From positions 1 to 44,335 of the forward strand of contig JAAYUI010000024.1 of the NCBI GenBank assembly GCA_012517765.1: 44,335 nucleotides of DNA, in the 5' to 3' direction. The DNA is from Caldisericales bacterium. Its GTDB lineage: Bacteria; Caldisericota; Caldisericia; JAAYUI01. This document shows, piece after piece, positions 1 to 6,934 of the stretch. Numbering within the stretch: the first letter of the stretch is position 1; each line of letters starts with the position of its first letter. A program made the position numbers and the translations under genes. Below the pieces are notes generated by a model, which worked only from the letters and a program-made list of their open reading frames with translations, had not been told where the DNA came from and ran no database searches.

Positions 1-2
1 GG

Positions 3-131
3 AAGTTTCATGGTGTTGGCAAACACACATTCCATCTTCATCTGAAAGAGTGTCAGTGGAGATTCAACTTGAAGAATGACGACATTTATACTATATTATT
101 GAAGGAGTTCAGGGGCAGTCCGATTAGCTAG
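3..131 (+). mobile_element. IS1595-family transposase, C-terminal fragment (5' part outside window)
   Basis: An open frame enters from the left edge in frame 3 and stops with TAG at 129-131. Its 42 codons contain HLHLKECQWRFN and DIYTILLKEF. These match my memory of the conserved C-terminus of IS1595/ISXO2-type DDE transposases (LKECEWRFNHR..DLY..LLK). The catalytic residues would lie upstream, outside the window. The IS end should lie just past the stop; GCTAGTCTAAACCC at about 126-140 is a plausible terminal repeat but cannot be checked without the other end. Family assignment is by pattern memory only. Confidence 0.55.
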
Positions 132-404
132 TCTAAACCCAACTTTTATATGCCTCATGGTTTTACCGCTTCCTTCAAACAATTTTATCTCGTCTTTGTC
201 CAGACCGGTTATGGCAAAACCAACATGAACCCGATCTTTCAATGCAACAATATAAAATTTCCCTCCACCAAAAATAACAACGCCCCAGCCAACATTCTCC
301 TCTGATGTCTCAAGAGTTTTCAGGAATATCTCCCTGAGCCTCCTTAATATCTCCTTTTGTGGTGATTTCTGGTTTTCGATGTATTCTTCTACAGTTTTTC
401 TCAT
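96..404 (-). CDS. DUF1801/YdhG-like protein, probably 3'-truncated by an IS
   Basis: This 102-aa protein starts with MRKTVEEYIENQ and has the DUF1801-like pattern GWGVVIFGGGKFYIVALK, then GSGKTMRHIKV. In this subfamily HIK is normally followed by an acidic helix (roughly LEDIDE..L..LL). Here the last 15 residues are instead read from the opposite strand of the transposase fragment ending at 131, so the natural C-terminus looks replaced. An SD (AAGGAGGT) lies about 12 bp upstream of the ATG. DUF1801 proteins have no firmly established biochemical role. The gene may still be expressed, but I would treat it as a decaying remnant. Confidence 0.6.
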   Translation of the reverse strand: MRKTVEEYIENQKSPQKEILRRLREIFLKTLETSEENVGWGVVIFGGGKFYIVALKDRVHVGFAITGLDKDEIKLFEGSGKTMRHIKVGFRLANRTAPELLQ

Positions 405-505
405 AAAGTTGCGATGACCTCCTTGAAGTATGTGTGATTAGGGCATGTTGCCCGATGCCAAAAACAATCTGGTGTTTATTTTTGAAAATGTTTATCATCA
501 GAAAT

Positions 506-1354
506 CTATCCTGGTATTTCAGGTTGTTGGATAAGCCTCTTTTTATCAACTATGGCAACTACCGCCACAAGAACCCACTGAGCAGCAGCAAATACCAACC
601 CGAATATGAGAATATGTGCACCCGTTGCTTCAGGTCTGAAAATGAAAATGTTGCTTGCTGTGAGACTTGCATGCATTAGTGTTGTGACCAACAGGCTTTC
701 GGTATGGTCATAGATCCATACCAAAAGGATCCTGTAAGCTGTCAGTCCTGCAATGGCATTAAAGATCGCTATTGATAAATACAAAGCCAGGTGTATCTCT
801 CCAGTGTAAGTATTGCTTATATACAACTGCTGCAATAGGTGCCACACACCCCACAAGAAACCTACAATAAGTCCTGTAGTAAAAATGCTGCAGCGCTTTC
901 TCAATTTTGGTACAGCAAATCCCGTCCAGCCTATTTCTTCAAACACAGTCGTCAGTCCAGCAATAATTCCTGGTAACAATACAGAAATTTTATTGTCAGC
1001 AGTAAATATCGGTGAGGTAAGTGAAAGAGCGAAAAGCACAGCCACTGACAAAAACGGGGCTGGCAAAATTGCGATGGCATACCAACAAATGCCTGTTCGC
1101 CATTTGAACAGGCTGGAAAATAATTTACGAAACCCTGCAACGTCATCTACTACTCCAGTCATCAGTAAGCCTGCAACAGTTGGTCCAGAAAGCATTGCCA
1201 TTACTGCAAAAGGAAACATTGCATCAGTTTGCCAGTCAGCATTGCCAAAATTATTGGGGCCAATCACAAAAACAAACCCGCCCCACGATATTGCAAATGT
1301 CAAAATAAAATATATCAGCACCTGATACCGTTTTAGAAAAATCACGATATTCAT
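506..1354 (-). CDS. CPBP-family intramembrane metalloprotease (CAAX/Abi type)
   Basis: This is a 282-aa polytopic membrane protein with about eight hydrophobic segments. The CPBP signature motif 1 is seen as FEEIGWTGF with E139 and E140 (family EExxxR/G), followed by FLWGVWHLLQQ with H172 (motif 2). These Glu and His residues form the active site in the family, which includes Rce1-like CAAX proteases and bacteriocin self-immunity proteins. The ATG has a good SD (AAAGGAG) 7-8 bp upstream. It lies in the accessory stretch next to other membrane proteins. The substrate cannot be predicted; self-immunity, envelope maintenance or peptide processing are all possible. Confidence 0.85.
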   Translation of the reverse strand: MNIVIFLKRYQVLIYFILTFAISWGGFVFVIGPNNFGNADWQTDAMFPFAVMAMLSGPTVAGLLMTGVVDDVAGFRKLFSSLFKWRTGICWYAIAILPAPFLSVAVLFALSLTSPIFTADNKISVLLPGIIAGLTTVFEEIGWTGFAVPKLRKRCSIFTTGLIVGFLWGVWHLLQQLYISNTYTGEIHLALYLSIAIFNAIAGLTAYRILLVWIYDHTESLLVTTLMHASLTASNIFIFRPEATGAHILIFGLVFAAAQWVLVAVVAIVDKKRLIQQPEIPG

Positions 1355-1396
1355 CCTGTTTTTCTCCTTTCAAACCACTCATGCTTCTTGGAACTT

Positions 1397-1852
1397 TTAT
1401 ATCCATTTTCGTACCAAGTTTTTATATTGCTCATATTCTTTGTCAAACTTCTTATGCAAGTTGTTTTCCTCGAATGGAATGATAAATGAATTCAACACAG
1501 TAAAACAAATAACAGGTGCAATGAAAGCTGATACCGAACCAAAGATGAATGCTGCGCCTATTGTAACGATTACATACGATAAATACACAGGATTTCGGGA
1601 AAAAGAATAGGGGCCATTTTTAATAAACATTGTTGGTATCTCAGTTGGGTTAGATGACGTACGCCTTGATTTGAGAATAGCAACGGTATGAATGGCAAGA
1701 CTGAGTCCTGCCACAACTATTACCCATCCTATGAGATTAAATGGAAATGGAACAACTTCAATAATCGGAAATTTTAGGTTTAAAAAATACGCCAAAATTA
1801 TCGAACCAAGAGTAGTTAGATCGGGAATTGAATCGATAAATTTGTTATTCAT
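1397..1852 (-). CDS. Isoprenylcysteine carboxyl methyltransferase-like membrane protein
   Basis: The 151-aa membrane protein has four to five hydrophobic segments. In the second half it carries the ICMT/PEMT-type signature GPYSFSRNPVYLSYV (the RNPxY..Y core), followed near the C-terminus by the paired acidic motif EENNLHKKFDKEYEQYK (EE..L...FG..Y..Y in the family). These elements bind S-adenosylmethionine in isoprenylcysteine and phospholipid methyltransferases. Bacterial members seldom have known substrates. There is no SD; the region before the ATG is very A/T rich, unlike most genes further right, which fits a foreign origin. The length is normal for the family, so it looks intact. Confidence 0.8.
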   Translation of the reverse strand: MNNKFIDSIPDLTTLGSIILAYFLNLKFPIIEVVPFPFNLIGWVIVVAGLSLAIHTVAILKSRRTSSNPTEIPTMFIKNGPYSFSRNPVYLSYVIVTIGAAFIFGSVSAFIAPVICFTVLNSFIIPFEENNLHKKFDKEYEQYKNLVRKWI

Positions 1853-1899
1853 AATTTAATTTTTTTGACGGATAAGGTGTTTCAGACGCGCGTAAAAAG

Positions 1900-2091
1900 T
1901 TAACGCAACAACGAAAAAAAAATGGCACCCATGATTTTCCATTGAAGCGATTTTCCCAAATTTAGTTTGTAATTTGCGAAGCACAATATTGCTTTTATAT
2001 GAGCAAAATCTGTTTCTTGCGAAAGCCATAATAAACCAAAAGGTGCTAAAGTCGTTCCTATAACTATCGCTACGATAGGTTTGTTAGTCAT
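1900..2091 (-). CDS. Small hydrophobic protein of unknown function
   Basis: A possible 63-aa protein begins MTNKPIVAIVIGTTLAPFGL, a hydrophobic stretch that could be one membrane segment, and continues with a less hydrophobic part ending GKSLQWKIMGAIFF. I do not recognise a family. There is no SD, but TATAGT lies 6 bp upstream of the ATG (2098-2103), which would allow leaderless expression. It sits between two membrane-protein genes in the accessory stretch, so it may be a genuine small gene or the remnant of a longer one. Confidence 0.35.
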   Translation of the reverse strand: MTNKPIVAIVIGTTLAPFGLLWLSQETDFAHIKAILCFANYKLNLGKSLQWKIMGAIFFSLLR

Positions 2092-2112
2092 AAATAAACT
2101 ATATCCGATTTT

Positions 2113-2805
2113 CTATTTTGCAAATTTTACATCAATTTTCGCTGATTTCATATTATCCAAGCTAGATGAAATCTGCCTAAAGTAGAGGGCCAAAAACAAA
2201 AGGCTCCCAGGAACCGTTATAACCCATGGGGTTCCAAACATCAAAACAGGTACAGAATATACCGGGTAAAAATATGCGATGGCGATAAATGGTGTTGAAA
2301 AACCGTTGATGAGAAAAAAGTATCTGACCCATTTCTGCAAACCTTGTTTTTCAAAAACCACGAATGCGAATAGAGTACTCAGATTTAAGAATATATACCC
2401 CAGCGCGTCTATATCCCAAAAAAGGGAATGGGGTGTTTGATTAAGAAGGCTAAGAGGGCCCTGGATGCCCTGCGGGTTTTCAAATGTCCAGTAGTATCCA
2501 GCAGGTATAACAGTCGCAAGCTGAACAACATAATTCAATACACAATAGGTGGCGTAAATAACTGCAAAAAATAATGCTGAATGGGTCCAAAACTTTTTTT
2601 CCTCTGGAACAATATAATGGAGCGCAAGCATGGCAAGCAAAAATGACACAGGCATGAGGAGCGAAAAACCAAACGCGATTACCGCATTCTGAAGGGGAGT
2701 GACTAAATTAAAAATTTGCAGGGGTACACTGATAATATAGCCCAATGCTCCAATTAGTGCAACAAATGCCGACCAGAAACCGATTTTTGTGATTGTCTTT
2801 TTCAT
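2113..2805 (-). CDS. Polytopic membrane protein of unknown function
   Basis: The 230-aa protein has about seven hydrophobic segments separated by short loops and no recognisable catalytic motif. It starts MKKTITKIGFWSAFVALIGA, like many uncharacterised small integral membrane proteins in mixed bacterial genomes. The leader upstream of the ATG is almost pure A/T with no SD, as for the ICMT-like gene downstream and unlike the GGAGG-led genes further right. It is the gene closest to the 3' end of tRNA-Ser(GGA), at the border between the accessory stretch and the core genes. No function is inferred. Confidence 0.7.
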   Translation of the reverse strand: MKKTITKIGFWSAFVALIGALGYIISVPLQIFNLVTPLQNAVIAFGFSLLMPVSFLLAMLALHYIVPEEKKFWTHSALFFAVIYATYCVLNYVVQLATVIPAGYYWTFENPQGIQGPLSLLNQTPHSLFWDIDALGYIFLNLSTLFAFVVFEKQGLQKWVRYFFLINGFSTPFIAIAYFYPVYSVPVLMFGTPWVITVPGSLLFLALYFRQISSSLDNMKSAKIDVKFAK

Positions 2806-2887
2806 ATATTTTTATTTTTAATGATAATGTTACTTTCAAACTTGGAAAGCTCTCGTAGAGGGCGAACCGACAAAGACATTTCCCAAC

Positions 2888-2979
2888 TGGCGGAGAGTGA
2901 GGGATTCGAACCCCCGAACCAGTTTGACCCAGTTACCCGCTCTCCAGGCGGGTGCTTTCGACCGCTCAGCCAACTCTCC
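2888..2979 (-). tRNA. tRNA-Ser (anticodon GGA), CCA encoded
   Basis: Read on the minus strand, the 7-bp acceptor stem GGAGAGT/ACTCTCC is followed by discriminator G and an encoded CCA. The anticodon stem ACCCGC/GCGGGT encloses the loop CTGGAGA, giving anticodon GGA (reads UCC/UCU). A long variable arm follows, as expected for class II tRNA-Ser, then the T arm with GGTTCGAAT. The gene has its own promoter immediately upstream (2992-3020). Its 3' end borders the accessory stretch, and tRNA 3' ends are common integration sites. Confidence 0.96.
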
Positions 2980-2991
2980 TGACAGGGCAAA

Positions 2992-3020
2992 ATTATCCGG
3001 ATTTGCCCTGTCGGTGTCAA
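2992..3020 (-). promoter_or_regulatory. Sigma70-type promoter of tRNA-Ser(GGA)
   Basis: On the minus strand, TTGACA (3020-3015) and GATAAT (2997-2992) are separated by exactly 17 bp. The predicted start is about 6 nt before the tRNA 5' end, and the segment between -10 and the tRNA is GC-rich (TTTTGCCCTGTC), as in stringently controlled stable-RNA promoters. The 11-bp inverted repeat GACAGGGCAAA (2981-2991 and 3002-3012) spans the spacer and initial transcribed region. Confidence 0.8.
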
Positions 3021-3028
3021 GTCAAATC

Positions 3029-3361
3029 TTATATTATCCTGACCGTGCAGGTCTCCCCAAAGTCTCCTTCGACATTTACAACCTCACCCACAAAATTCTC
3101 GTCCAGGATCGCCTCTTCCAAGACTTCCCTTACATTCACCCCGCTTGTTTCAAACTTTACCCACGGGTAGATTGTTTCTACCATCGAGAATGGGACCTTG
3201 ATGTTTACATTTTTGCCGTTCCGGTCCCTGATGATGACATGTATCATCCTGTTTCGTTTTGGGCACTTTTCCAGCCCCAAAATTGCCCTTTTAGCCTGCT
3301 CCCTGGTAATGGTTCCCTGCGAGAGCTCAAAAAGTATTTTTTCGACCTCAGAATTCGCCAT
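3029..3361 (-). CDS. YvlB/SHOCT-like small cytoplasmic protein
   Basis: The 110-aa protein starts with an amphipathic helical region (KILFELSQGTITREQAKRAI) resembling the SHOCT-like N-terminal domain of YvlB-type proteins (ERKRIL.LLEEGKIT.EEAE.LL). The second half (IHVIIRDRNGKNVNIKVPFS, then V.VEGDFGETCTVRII) resembles the beta-rich half that follows in such proteins (VRLPLGLV..., IVDVEDEDGT.VRI). It overlaps the upstream membrane-protein gene by 14 bp, so the two are translated together. YvlB-LiaI/F-type pairs are associated with cell-envelope stress in Firmicutes; that role here is inference. No signal peptide or membrane segment is visible. Confidence 0.55.
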   Translation of the reverse strand: MANSEVEKILFELSQGTITREQAKRAILGLEKCPKRNRMIHVIIRDRNGKNVNIKVPFSMVETIYPWVKFETSGVNVREVLEEAILDENFVGEVVNVEGDFGETCTVRII

Positions 3362-3809
3362 AATGGATAAAGTCCTCCCTGATTGTCCCGGTAAGCGAAT
3401 GATACAGTATGTCTATTCCAACAACTATAAGCGCCACTGGCCAGAACCATGACCACCACTGGCCAAGCGTTATTATTTCAGCATTGACAACCATCCTGGC
3501 TATGCCAATCGAGCAGAGGACTGCTCCCATCAACGAAAAACCTCCACGCCTGCCTTTTGAAAAAACCATCTGCAATCCGGCCGTAAAAAGGATCACTGGC
3601 CATACAATGTTCCACCATGAGCCTGTTCCAGGAAAATAGCCAAGCTGGTGAAAAAGCACGGCTAGCCCCTGCAAAACAAGATATACACCAAAAAATAAAC
3701 CGCCTGAAAAACGTTTTTTCATCCTGTACTCCCTCATTCTTCTTGCGCCTTCTTCCGGCGACATCCTGTGGCCCTCAACCTCTTCCAGAACCTCATCAAT
3801 ATCTTGCAT
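3348..3809 (-). CDS. LiaI/LiaF-like (DUF5668-type) membrane protein
   Basis: I take the ATG at 3809 (153 aa) because GGAGGA lies about 8 bp upstream; an in-frame ATG at 3848 has no SD. A short acidic N-terminal helix (residues 1-25, IDEVLEEVEGHRMSPEE) is followed by a basic KKR patch and four hydrophobic segments, including the WPVILFTAGLQMVFSKGRRGG pattern typical of LiaI/DUF5668 membrane modules (WP..LI..G..LL....R). Such modules occur next to YvlB-like proteins and in envelope-stress operons, which fits the overlapping downstream gene. It likely sits in the cytoplasmic membrane as a sensor or scaffold. Confidence 0.65.
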   Translation of the reverse strand: MQDIDEVLEEVEGHRMSPEEGARRMREYRMKKRFSGGLFFGVYLVLQGLAVLFHQLGYFPGTGSWWNIVWPVILFTAGLQMVFSKGRRGGFSLMGAVLCSIGIARMVVNAEIITLGQWWSWFWPVALIVVGIDILYHSLTGTIREDFIHYGEF

Positions 3810-3909
3810 TTTTTCACTTCCTCCTTCACAAGATAGACACTCCACCATGGAAAGAGTTTACACCTGTTGGCAAGGTAACGTAAAGTAGGTATTGCGAGTC
3901 AAAGAGTGT

Positions 3910-4392
3910 ATGAGGATCGGGCTTGGATTTGATGTCCACAACACAAAACCAGGAAGACCGCTTGTAATTGGAGGGGTCGTTGTTCCTTGCGAATTTGGCC
4001 TTGATGGGGACAGTGATGCAGACGTCCTTTGCCATTCAATCATCGATGCTGTCCTCGGCGCACTAAACCTTGGTGACATTGGCTCACATTTTGGTGTCGG
4101 TACACCAGATGTCATGGGTGCGGAAAGTCTATCCCTGCTTGCCAGGTTGACGCCATTGATAGAGGAAAACAGGATGGCCCTTTCAAACCTGGATTGCACA
4201 ATAATCGCACAGTACCCTAGGCTTTCTGACAAACGGGAACAGATGCGTGAAAATATCTCAAAGGTTTTGCAAACCCCCCAAAATAGAATATCATTGAAAT
4301 TCACCACCCCGAAGGGCCTTGGCCCCCTGGGGAACAAGGAAGGCATTGCCTGCCTTTCAGCCATACTTCTGGAGGAAAAATATAATGGTTGA
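3910..4392 (+). CDS. ispF: 2-C-methyl-D-erythritol 2,4-cyclodiphosphate synthase
   Basis: IspF catalyses the fifth MEP-pathway step, converting CDP-ME 2-phosphate to ME-cPP. The ATG at 3910 (160 aa) starts MRIGLGFDVH, placing the zinc ligands at D8, H10 and H42 exactly as in E. coli; D56 in GDIGSHF is also conserved. The C-terminal substrate loop reads TTPKGLGPLGNKEGIAC. An in-frame TTG 18 bp upstream gives a non-homologous extension, so I reject it. The SD is weak. It overlaps accB by 8 bp. ispD, its usual neighbour, is nearby but on the opposite strand. Confidence 0.96.
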   Translation: MRIGLGFDVHNTKPGRPLVIGGVVVPCEFGLDGDSDADVLCHSIIDAVLGALNLGDIGSHFGVGTPDVMGAESLSLLARLTPLIEENRMALSNLDCTIIAQYPRLSDKREQMRENISKVLQTPQNRISLKFTTPKGLGPLGNKEGIACLSAILLEEKYNG

Positions 4393-4840
4393 CAAAGAGA
4401 AGATCGAATCCATAAAACAGCTGATTGTTCTTGCAAAAGAGCTTGGTATTGCGCAGCTCAGCTACGAGGATGAAGACATCAATGTGGCATTTGAACTTGA
4501 AGGTTGCGGTCACGAGCATTTTGAGGAAAGATTTGAGCGAATCGAAATCCCTCAACAAAAGATGCCTGAAGAAAAAAAGCCGGCCCAGTCAGCTGGAAAC
4601 ACTTTCGCCATTGAATCCCCGCTCTCCGGAACTTATTATGCCTCTCCAGCTCCAGGTGCAGACGCATTTGTAGTTCTAGGGCAGATCGTAAATCCGGGAG
4701 ACACCCTCTGTATCGTTGAGGCCATGAAGGTAATGAACGAAATAGTGACCGACAGAAAAGGCAGAATTGTTGACATGTACTACACTAGCGGTCAGGAAAT
4801 CGGTGCCGGTTCTCCGCTTTTTGTGCTCGAGGAGATTTAA
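4385..4840 (+). CDS. accB: Biotin carboxyl carrier protein (acetyl-CoA carboxylase BCCP)
   Basis: The 151-aa protein has an AccB-like N-terminus (residues 1-45, IESIKQLIVLAKELGI...), a charged/Pro linker to about residue 72, and a biotinyl domain from about 75. Biotin is attached at K115 in VEAMKVMNEI; the usual second Met is Val here. The so-called thumb is visible as ASPAPGADAFVVLGQ (family SP.PGA.PFV.VG..V). The ATG at 4385 has GGAGG about 9 bp upstream and overlaps ispF. No biotin carboxylase gene is in the window; the carboxyltransferase at 38,709 lacks a biotinyl domain and could be a client. The 3' end overlaps ispD by 56 bp tail to tail. Confidence 0.93.
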   Translation: MVDKEKIESIKQLIVLAKELGIAQLSYEDEDINVAFELEGCGHEHFEERFERIEIPQQKMPEEKKPAQSAGNTFAIESPLSGTYYASPAPGADAFVVLGQIVNPGDTLCIVEAMKVMNEIVTDRKGRIVDMYYTSGQEIGAGSPLFVLEEI

Positions 4841-5495
4841 AAACTGAAAGGTAGCAACTTGCTATTTTTACATCTTCCGGGCTGGTAATTTTCAAATTGA
4901 AAGCTGATCCGGAAACGGTTGCCACCGTCAGCCCATATTCTGAAACCATTGCAGACTCGTCGGGAAAATCGGCGAGTCTGTTTTTGTACCTGTCGAAAAC
5001 AAACTCCAGGGGTTTTTTCCAGACAAGCTGTGGTGTTTGTGCAATATGATAGGCACCGCTAATGCTCTTTTCCAAAAATTCACCTTTTACGGTCTTCAGC
5101 GCGCCAACCAGTGGCACTACAGGTATCACGCAAGCAGCCTCTTTTGCCCGGCCTATCACTTTGTCTATTATTTCCTGGTTTATGAATGGTCTTGCTGCAT
5201 CATGCACCAAAACCGCATCACAGCTTCCAATTGCCTCAAAGGCTTTCTTTACAGACTCTTCCCTGCAATCTCCGCCTCTGACAAACTTTATGCTTGATGG
5301 TGCATGACCATAAACAAGCTTTTTTGATTTCTCCGGGTCGGAGCATGCAACTACAACCTCTAAAACATCAGGATGATTGGCCATTGCAGCAACAGACCAG
5401 GCAAGGACCGGTTTGCCACCCAGGTCCACTTCAAGTTTGTCCGAACCAAATCTGGTCGAGGAACCTCCAGCTGCAATGATACACGATATTTTCAT
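4785..5495 (-). CDS. ispD: 2-C-methyl-D-erythritol 4-phosphate cytidylyltransferase
   Basis: IspD couples CTP to MEP in isoprenoid synthesis. The 236-aa protein begins MKISCIIAAGGSSTRFGSDK, the nucleotide-binding glycine-rich loop with R15 and K20. It continues with VLVHDAARPF and ends with the family pattern FNLKITSPEDVKIA. The start at 5495 forms an ATGA overlap with the upstream PIN/TRAM gene. The last 20 or so residues (…RAQKAENRHRFPDR) are beyond the conserved fold and read through the 3' end of accB on the other strand. The yacL-ispD order is conserved in many bacteria, where ispF usually follows. Confidence 0.95.
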   Translation of the reverse strand: MKISCIIAAGGSSTRFGSDKLEVDLGGKPVLAWSVAAMANHPDVLEVVVACSDPEKSKKLVYGHAPSSIKFVRGGDCREESVKKAFEAIGSCDAVLVHDAARPFINQEIIDKVIGRAKEAACVIPVVPLVGALKTVKGEFLEKSISGAYHIAQTPQLVWKKPLEFVFDRYKNRLADFPDESAMVSEYGLTVATVSGSAFNLKITSPEDVKIASCYLSVFKSPRAQKAENRHRFPDR

Positions 5496-6553
5496 CGTGT
5501 TACTATCTTGCCAAAGACAATCCTGCCCTGCGGGTTCTGAAGAAGAGATGTACAAATTATTCTCACTGTCTGGCCAATGACTCTTTTGCCATCTTCTATG
5601 ACAACCATTGTCCCGTCATCCAGGAAGCCAACACCCTGGCCCTGTTCTTTTCCTTCTTTTATGACTGCTATCATCGTCTCTTCGCCAGGAACAATCATCG
5701 TTTTGAGCGCCGAGGCCGCCTCGTTGAGGTTTACAACTGTTGCACCCTGCCGCCTGAGGTCAAGCGTCAGCTCCATGTCGCAGCTTATTACAAGGTAACC
5801 TTCCCTGGACATCTTGAGCAGAAGGTCAATTTGCCTTCCTCTGTTTGAGGTGTGCAGCACCTCAAGTTTTGGCCCCATGATTTCCTGCAATTTCTCAAGG
5901 GTCATCATCCCCCTTTTGCCCCTGTGCGAGAGTATCGGGTCTTGTGAGTCAGATATTCTTTGCAGGTCAAACAATACAAAACTGGGCACGGCAAAGCGGC
6001 CGTTTAGCGTTGTTGTCATCATCAATTCTGCTATTCTACCATCAATAAGAGATGATGAATCCAGAACATGCTGGTTTGAACAGGGCTGTGATATGGAAGA
6101 GCCGAATAGCTGCCTTGTAGACTCTATTATGGATTCCCTCTTCCCGATGCCCAGCATCCAGATGATTATGAAGAGTATTGGTGTCGTCAGGAATGTGACA
6201 AGAGTAAACAGTTTTGGCTCAAGGGCAAATCTGTAGATTGGCTCAAGAAATATATAAATCACGATCGTTACAAAAAGCGCGAAGATGAGGATCATCAAAT
6301 CTGTAATGGCCAATTTTTTCATTATCCTCTGGAAAGCTTTCGAGAGCATCCTGAAAAAAGCAACTATTTCAGGCCAGACCAGATAGAAGAGTCCGCCCCC
6401 AATAACGCATGCAATAAAAGCCCAGACAACATCCATTACTATAAACCCTGTCTGTTCTCCCACAACATACTGGCGAAGTACCCATGTATAGGTCAATCCG
6501 CCAAGCGCACCACCAAAAAGAGAAAAAATCAACCTGTCAATCATTAATCTCAT
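5492..6553 (-). CDS. YacL-like PIN/TRAM-domain membrane protein
   Basis: The ATG at 6553 (353 aa) has GAGGTG 6 bp upstream and is preferred over an in-frame GTG at 6562. Four membrane segments (about 7-25, 38-58, 86-106, 117-137) precede a cytoplasmic PIN-type nuclease domain. That domain carries acidic residues D165 and D171 (HVLDSSSLIDGRIAEL) and the later LVISCDMELTLDLRR and VVNLNEAASAL motifs. A TRAM RNA-binding domain follows at about 285-353. YacL-like proteins are putative membrane-bound RNases; their targets are unknown. The ATGA overlap with ispD shows cotranscription, as in the classical yacL-ispD cluster. Confidence 0.88.
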   Translation of the reverse strand: MRLMIDRLIFSLFGGALGGLTYTWVLRQYVVGEQTGFIVMDVVWAFIACVIGGGLFYLVWPEIVAFFRMLSKAFQRIMKKLAITDLMILIFALFVTIVIYIFLEPIYRFALEPKLFTLVTFLTTPILFIIIWMLGIGKRESIIESTRQLFGSSISQPCSNQHVLDSSSLIDGRIAELMMTTTLNGRFAVPSFVLFDLQRISDSQDPILSHRGKRGMMTLEKLQEIMGPKLEVLHTSNRGRQIDLLLKMSREGYLVISCDMELTLDLRRQGATVVNLNEAASALKTMIVPGEETMIAVIKEGKEQGQGVGFLDDGTMVVIEDGKRVIGQTVRIICTSLLQNPQGRIVFGKIVTR

Positions 6554-6607
6554 GGCTTTCACCTCTTATGAAAGGATTGTATGTTTACAAACGAGCAAGG
6601 TCAACAC

Positions 6608-6636
6608 TTGCACAAAATAAGCAGATAAACCATAAT
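6608..6636 (+). promoter_or_regulatory. Putative promoter giving a leaderless DUF1858 mRNA
   Basis: TTGCAC (6608-6613) and CATAAT (6631-6636) are 17 bp apart. The ATG follows 6 bp after the -10, so transcription would start at or next to the A of ATG. No SD is present. The -35 match is weak. Confidence 0.45.
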
Positions 6637-6642
6637 TCATGC

Positions 6643-6843
6643 ATGGAAATAACACTTGACACAAAAATAGAAAGAATCCTCGAGGCCTACCCTTCATCTT
6701 CAAGTTTCTTCGCCAGAAAAGGGCTTGTGTGTTATATCTGCGGAGAAGCTTTCTGGGGGACACTGGGTGAGTTGTGCCAGGAAAAAGGCACAGACCCGGA
6801 AACTGTTCTTTCCGAATTGAAAATTTTTCTTAAACAAAATTAG
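6643..6843 (+). CDS. DUF1858 (ScdA N-terminal-like) small protein
   Basis: The 66-aa protein starts MEITLDTKIERILEAYP and matches the DUF1858 pattern (…I.EVL..YP....F...G..C..C...…TLEE.....G.D...LL..L). The conserved CxxC is C30-Y-I-C33. DUF1858 is the helical domain found at the N-terminus of ScdA/RIC iron-sulfur repair proteins and as free-standing proteins in anaerobes, often near hybrid-cluster proteins. The two Cys may bind metal or cycle as a disulfide; a role in redox or nitrosative stress is family inference. No SD is visible, and a promoter element ends 6 bp before the ATG. A bidirectional terminator follows. Confidence 0.75.
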   Translation: MEITLDTKIERILEAYPSSSSFFARKGLVCYICGEAFWGTLGELCQEKGTDPETVLSELKIFLKQN

Positions 6844-6882
6844 GCAGGGGCATTTTGATTCTTCGGCCTCACGGCCTTATAT

Positions 6883-6916
6883 AAAAAAAGGCCACCCTTT
6901 CGGGTGGCCTTTTTTG
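6883..6916. terminator. Bidirectional rho-independent terminator
   Basis: The 8-bp GC-rich stem GGCCACCC/GGGTGGCC (6890-6897, 6902-6909) has a TTTC loop and is flanked by A7 on the left and T7 on the right, so it works on both strands. It separates the DUF1858 gene from the convergent giant-protein gene. A smaller GGCC-TCAC-GGCC palindrome lies just before it (6865-6876). Confidence 0.93.
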
Positions 6917-6934
6917 TTTGTGTGTGATTGGTTT

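Noticed and set aside
813-1325. 170-aa plus-strand open frame
   Set aside because: Antisense to the CPBP protease gene, which has SD and both catalytic motifs.
2981-3012. Hairpin after the YvlB-like gene as a rho-independent terminator
   Set aside because: The stem is good, but no T run follows on the minus strand; the arms flank the tRNA promoter -10 instead.
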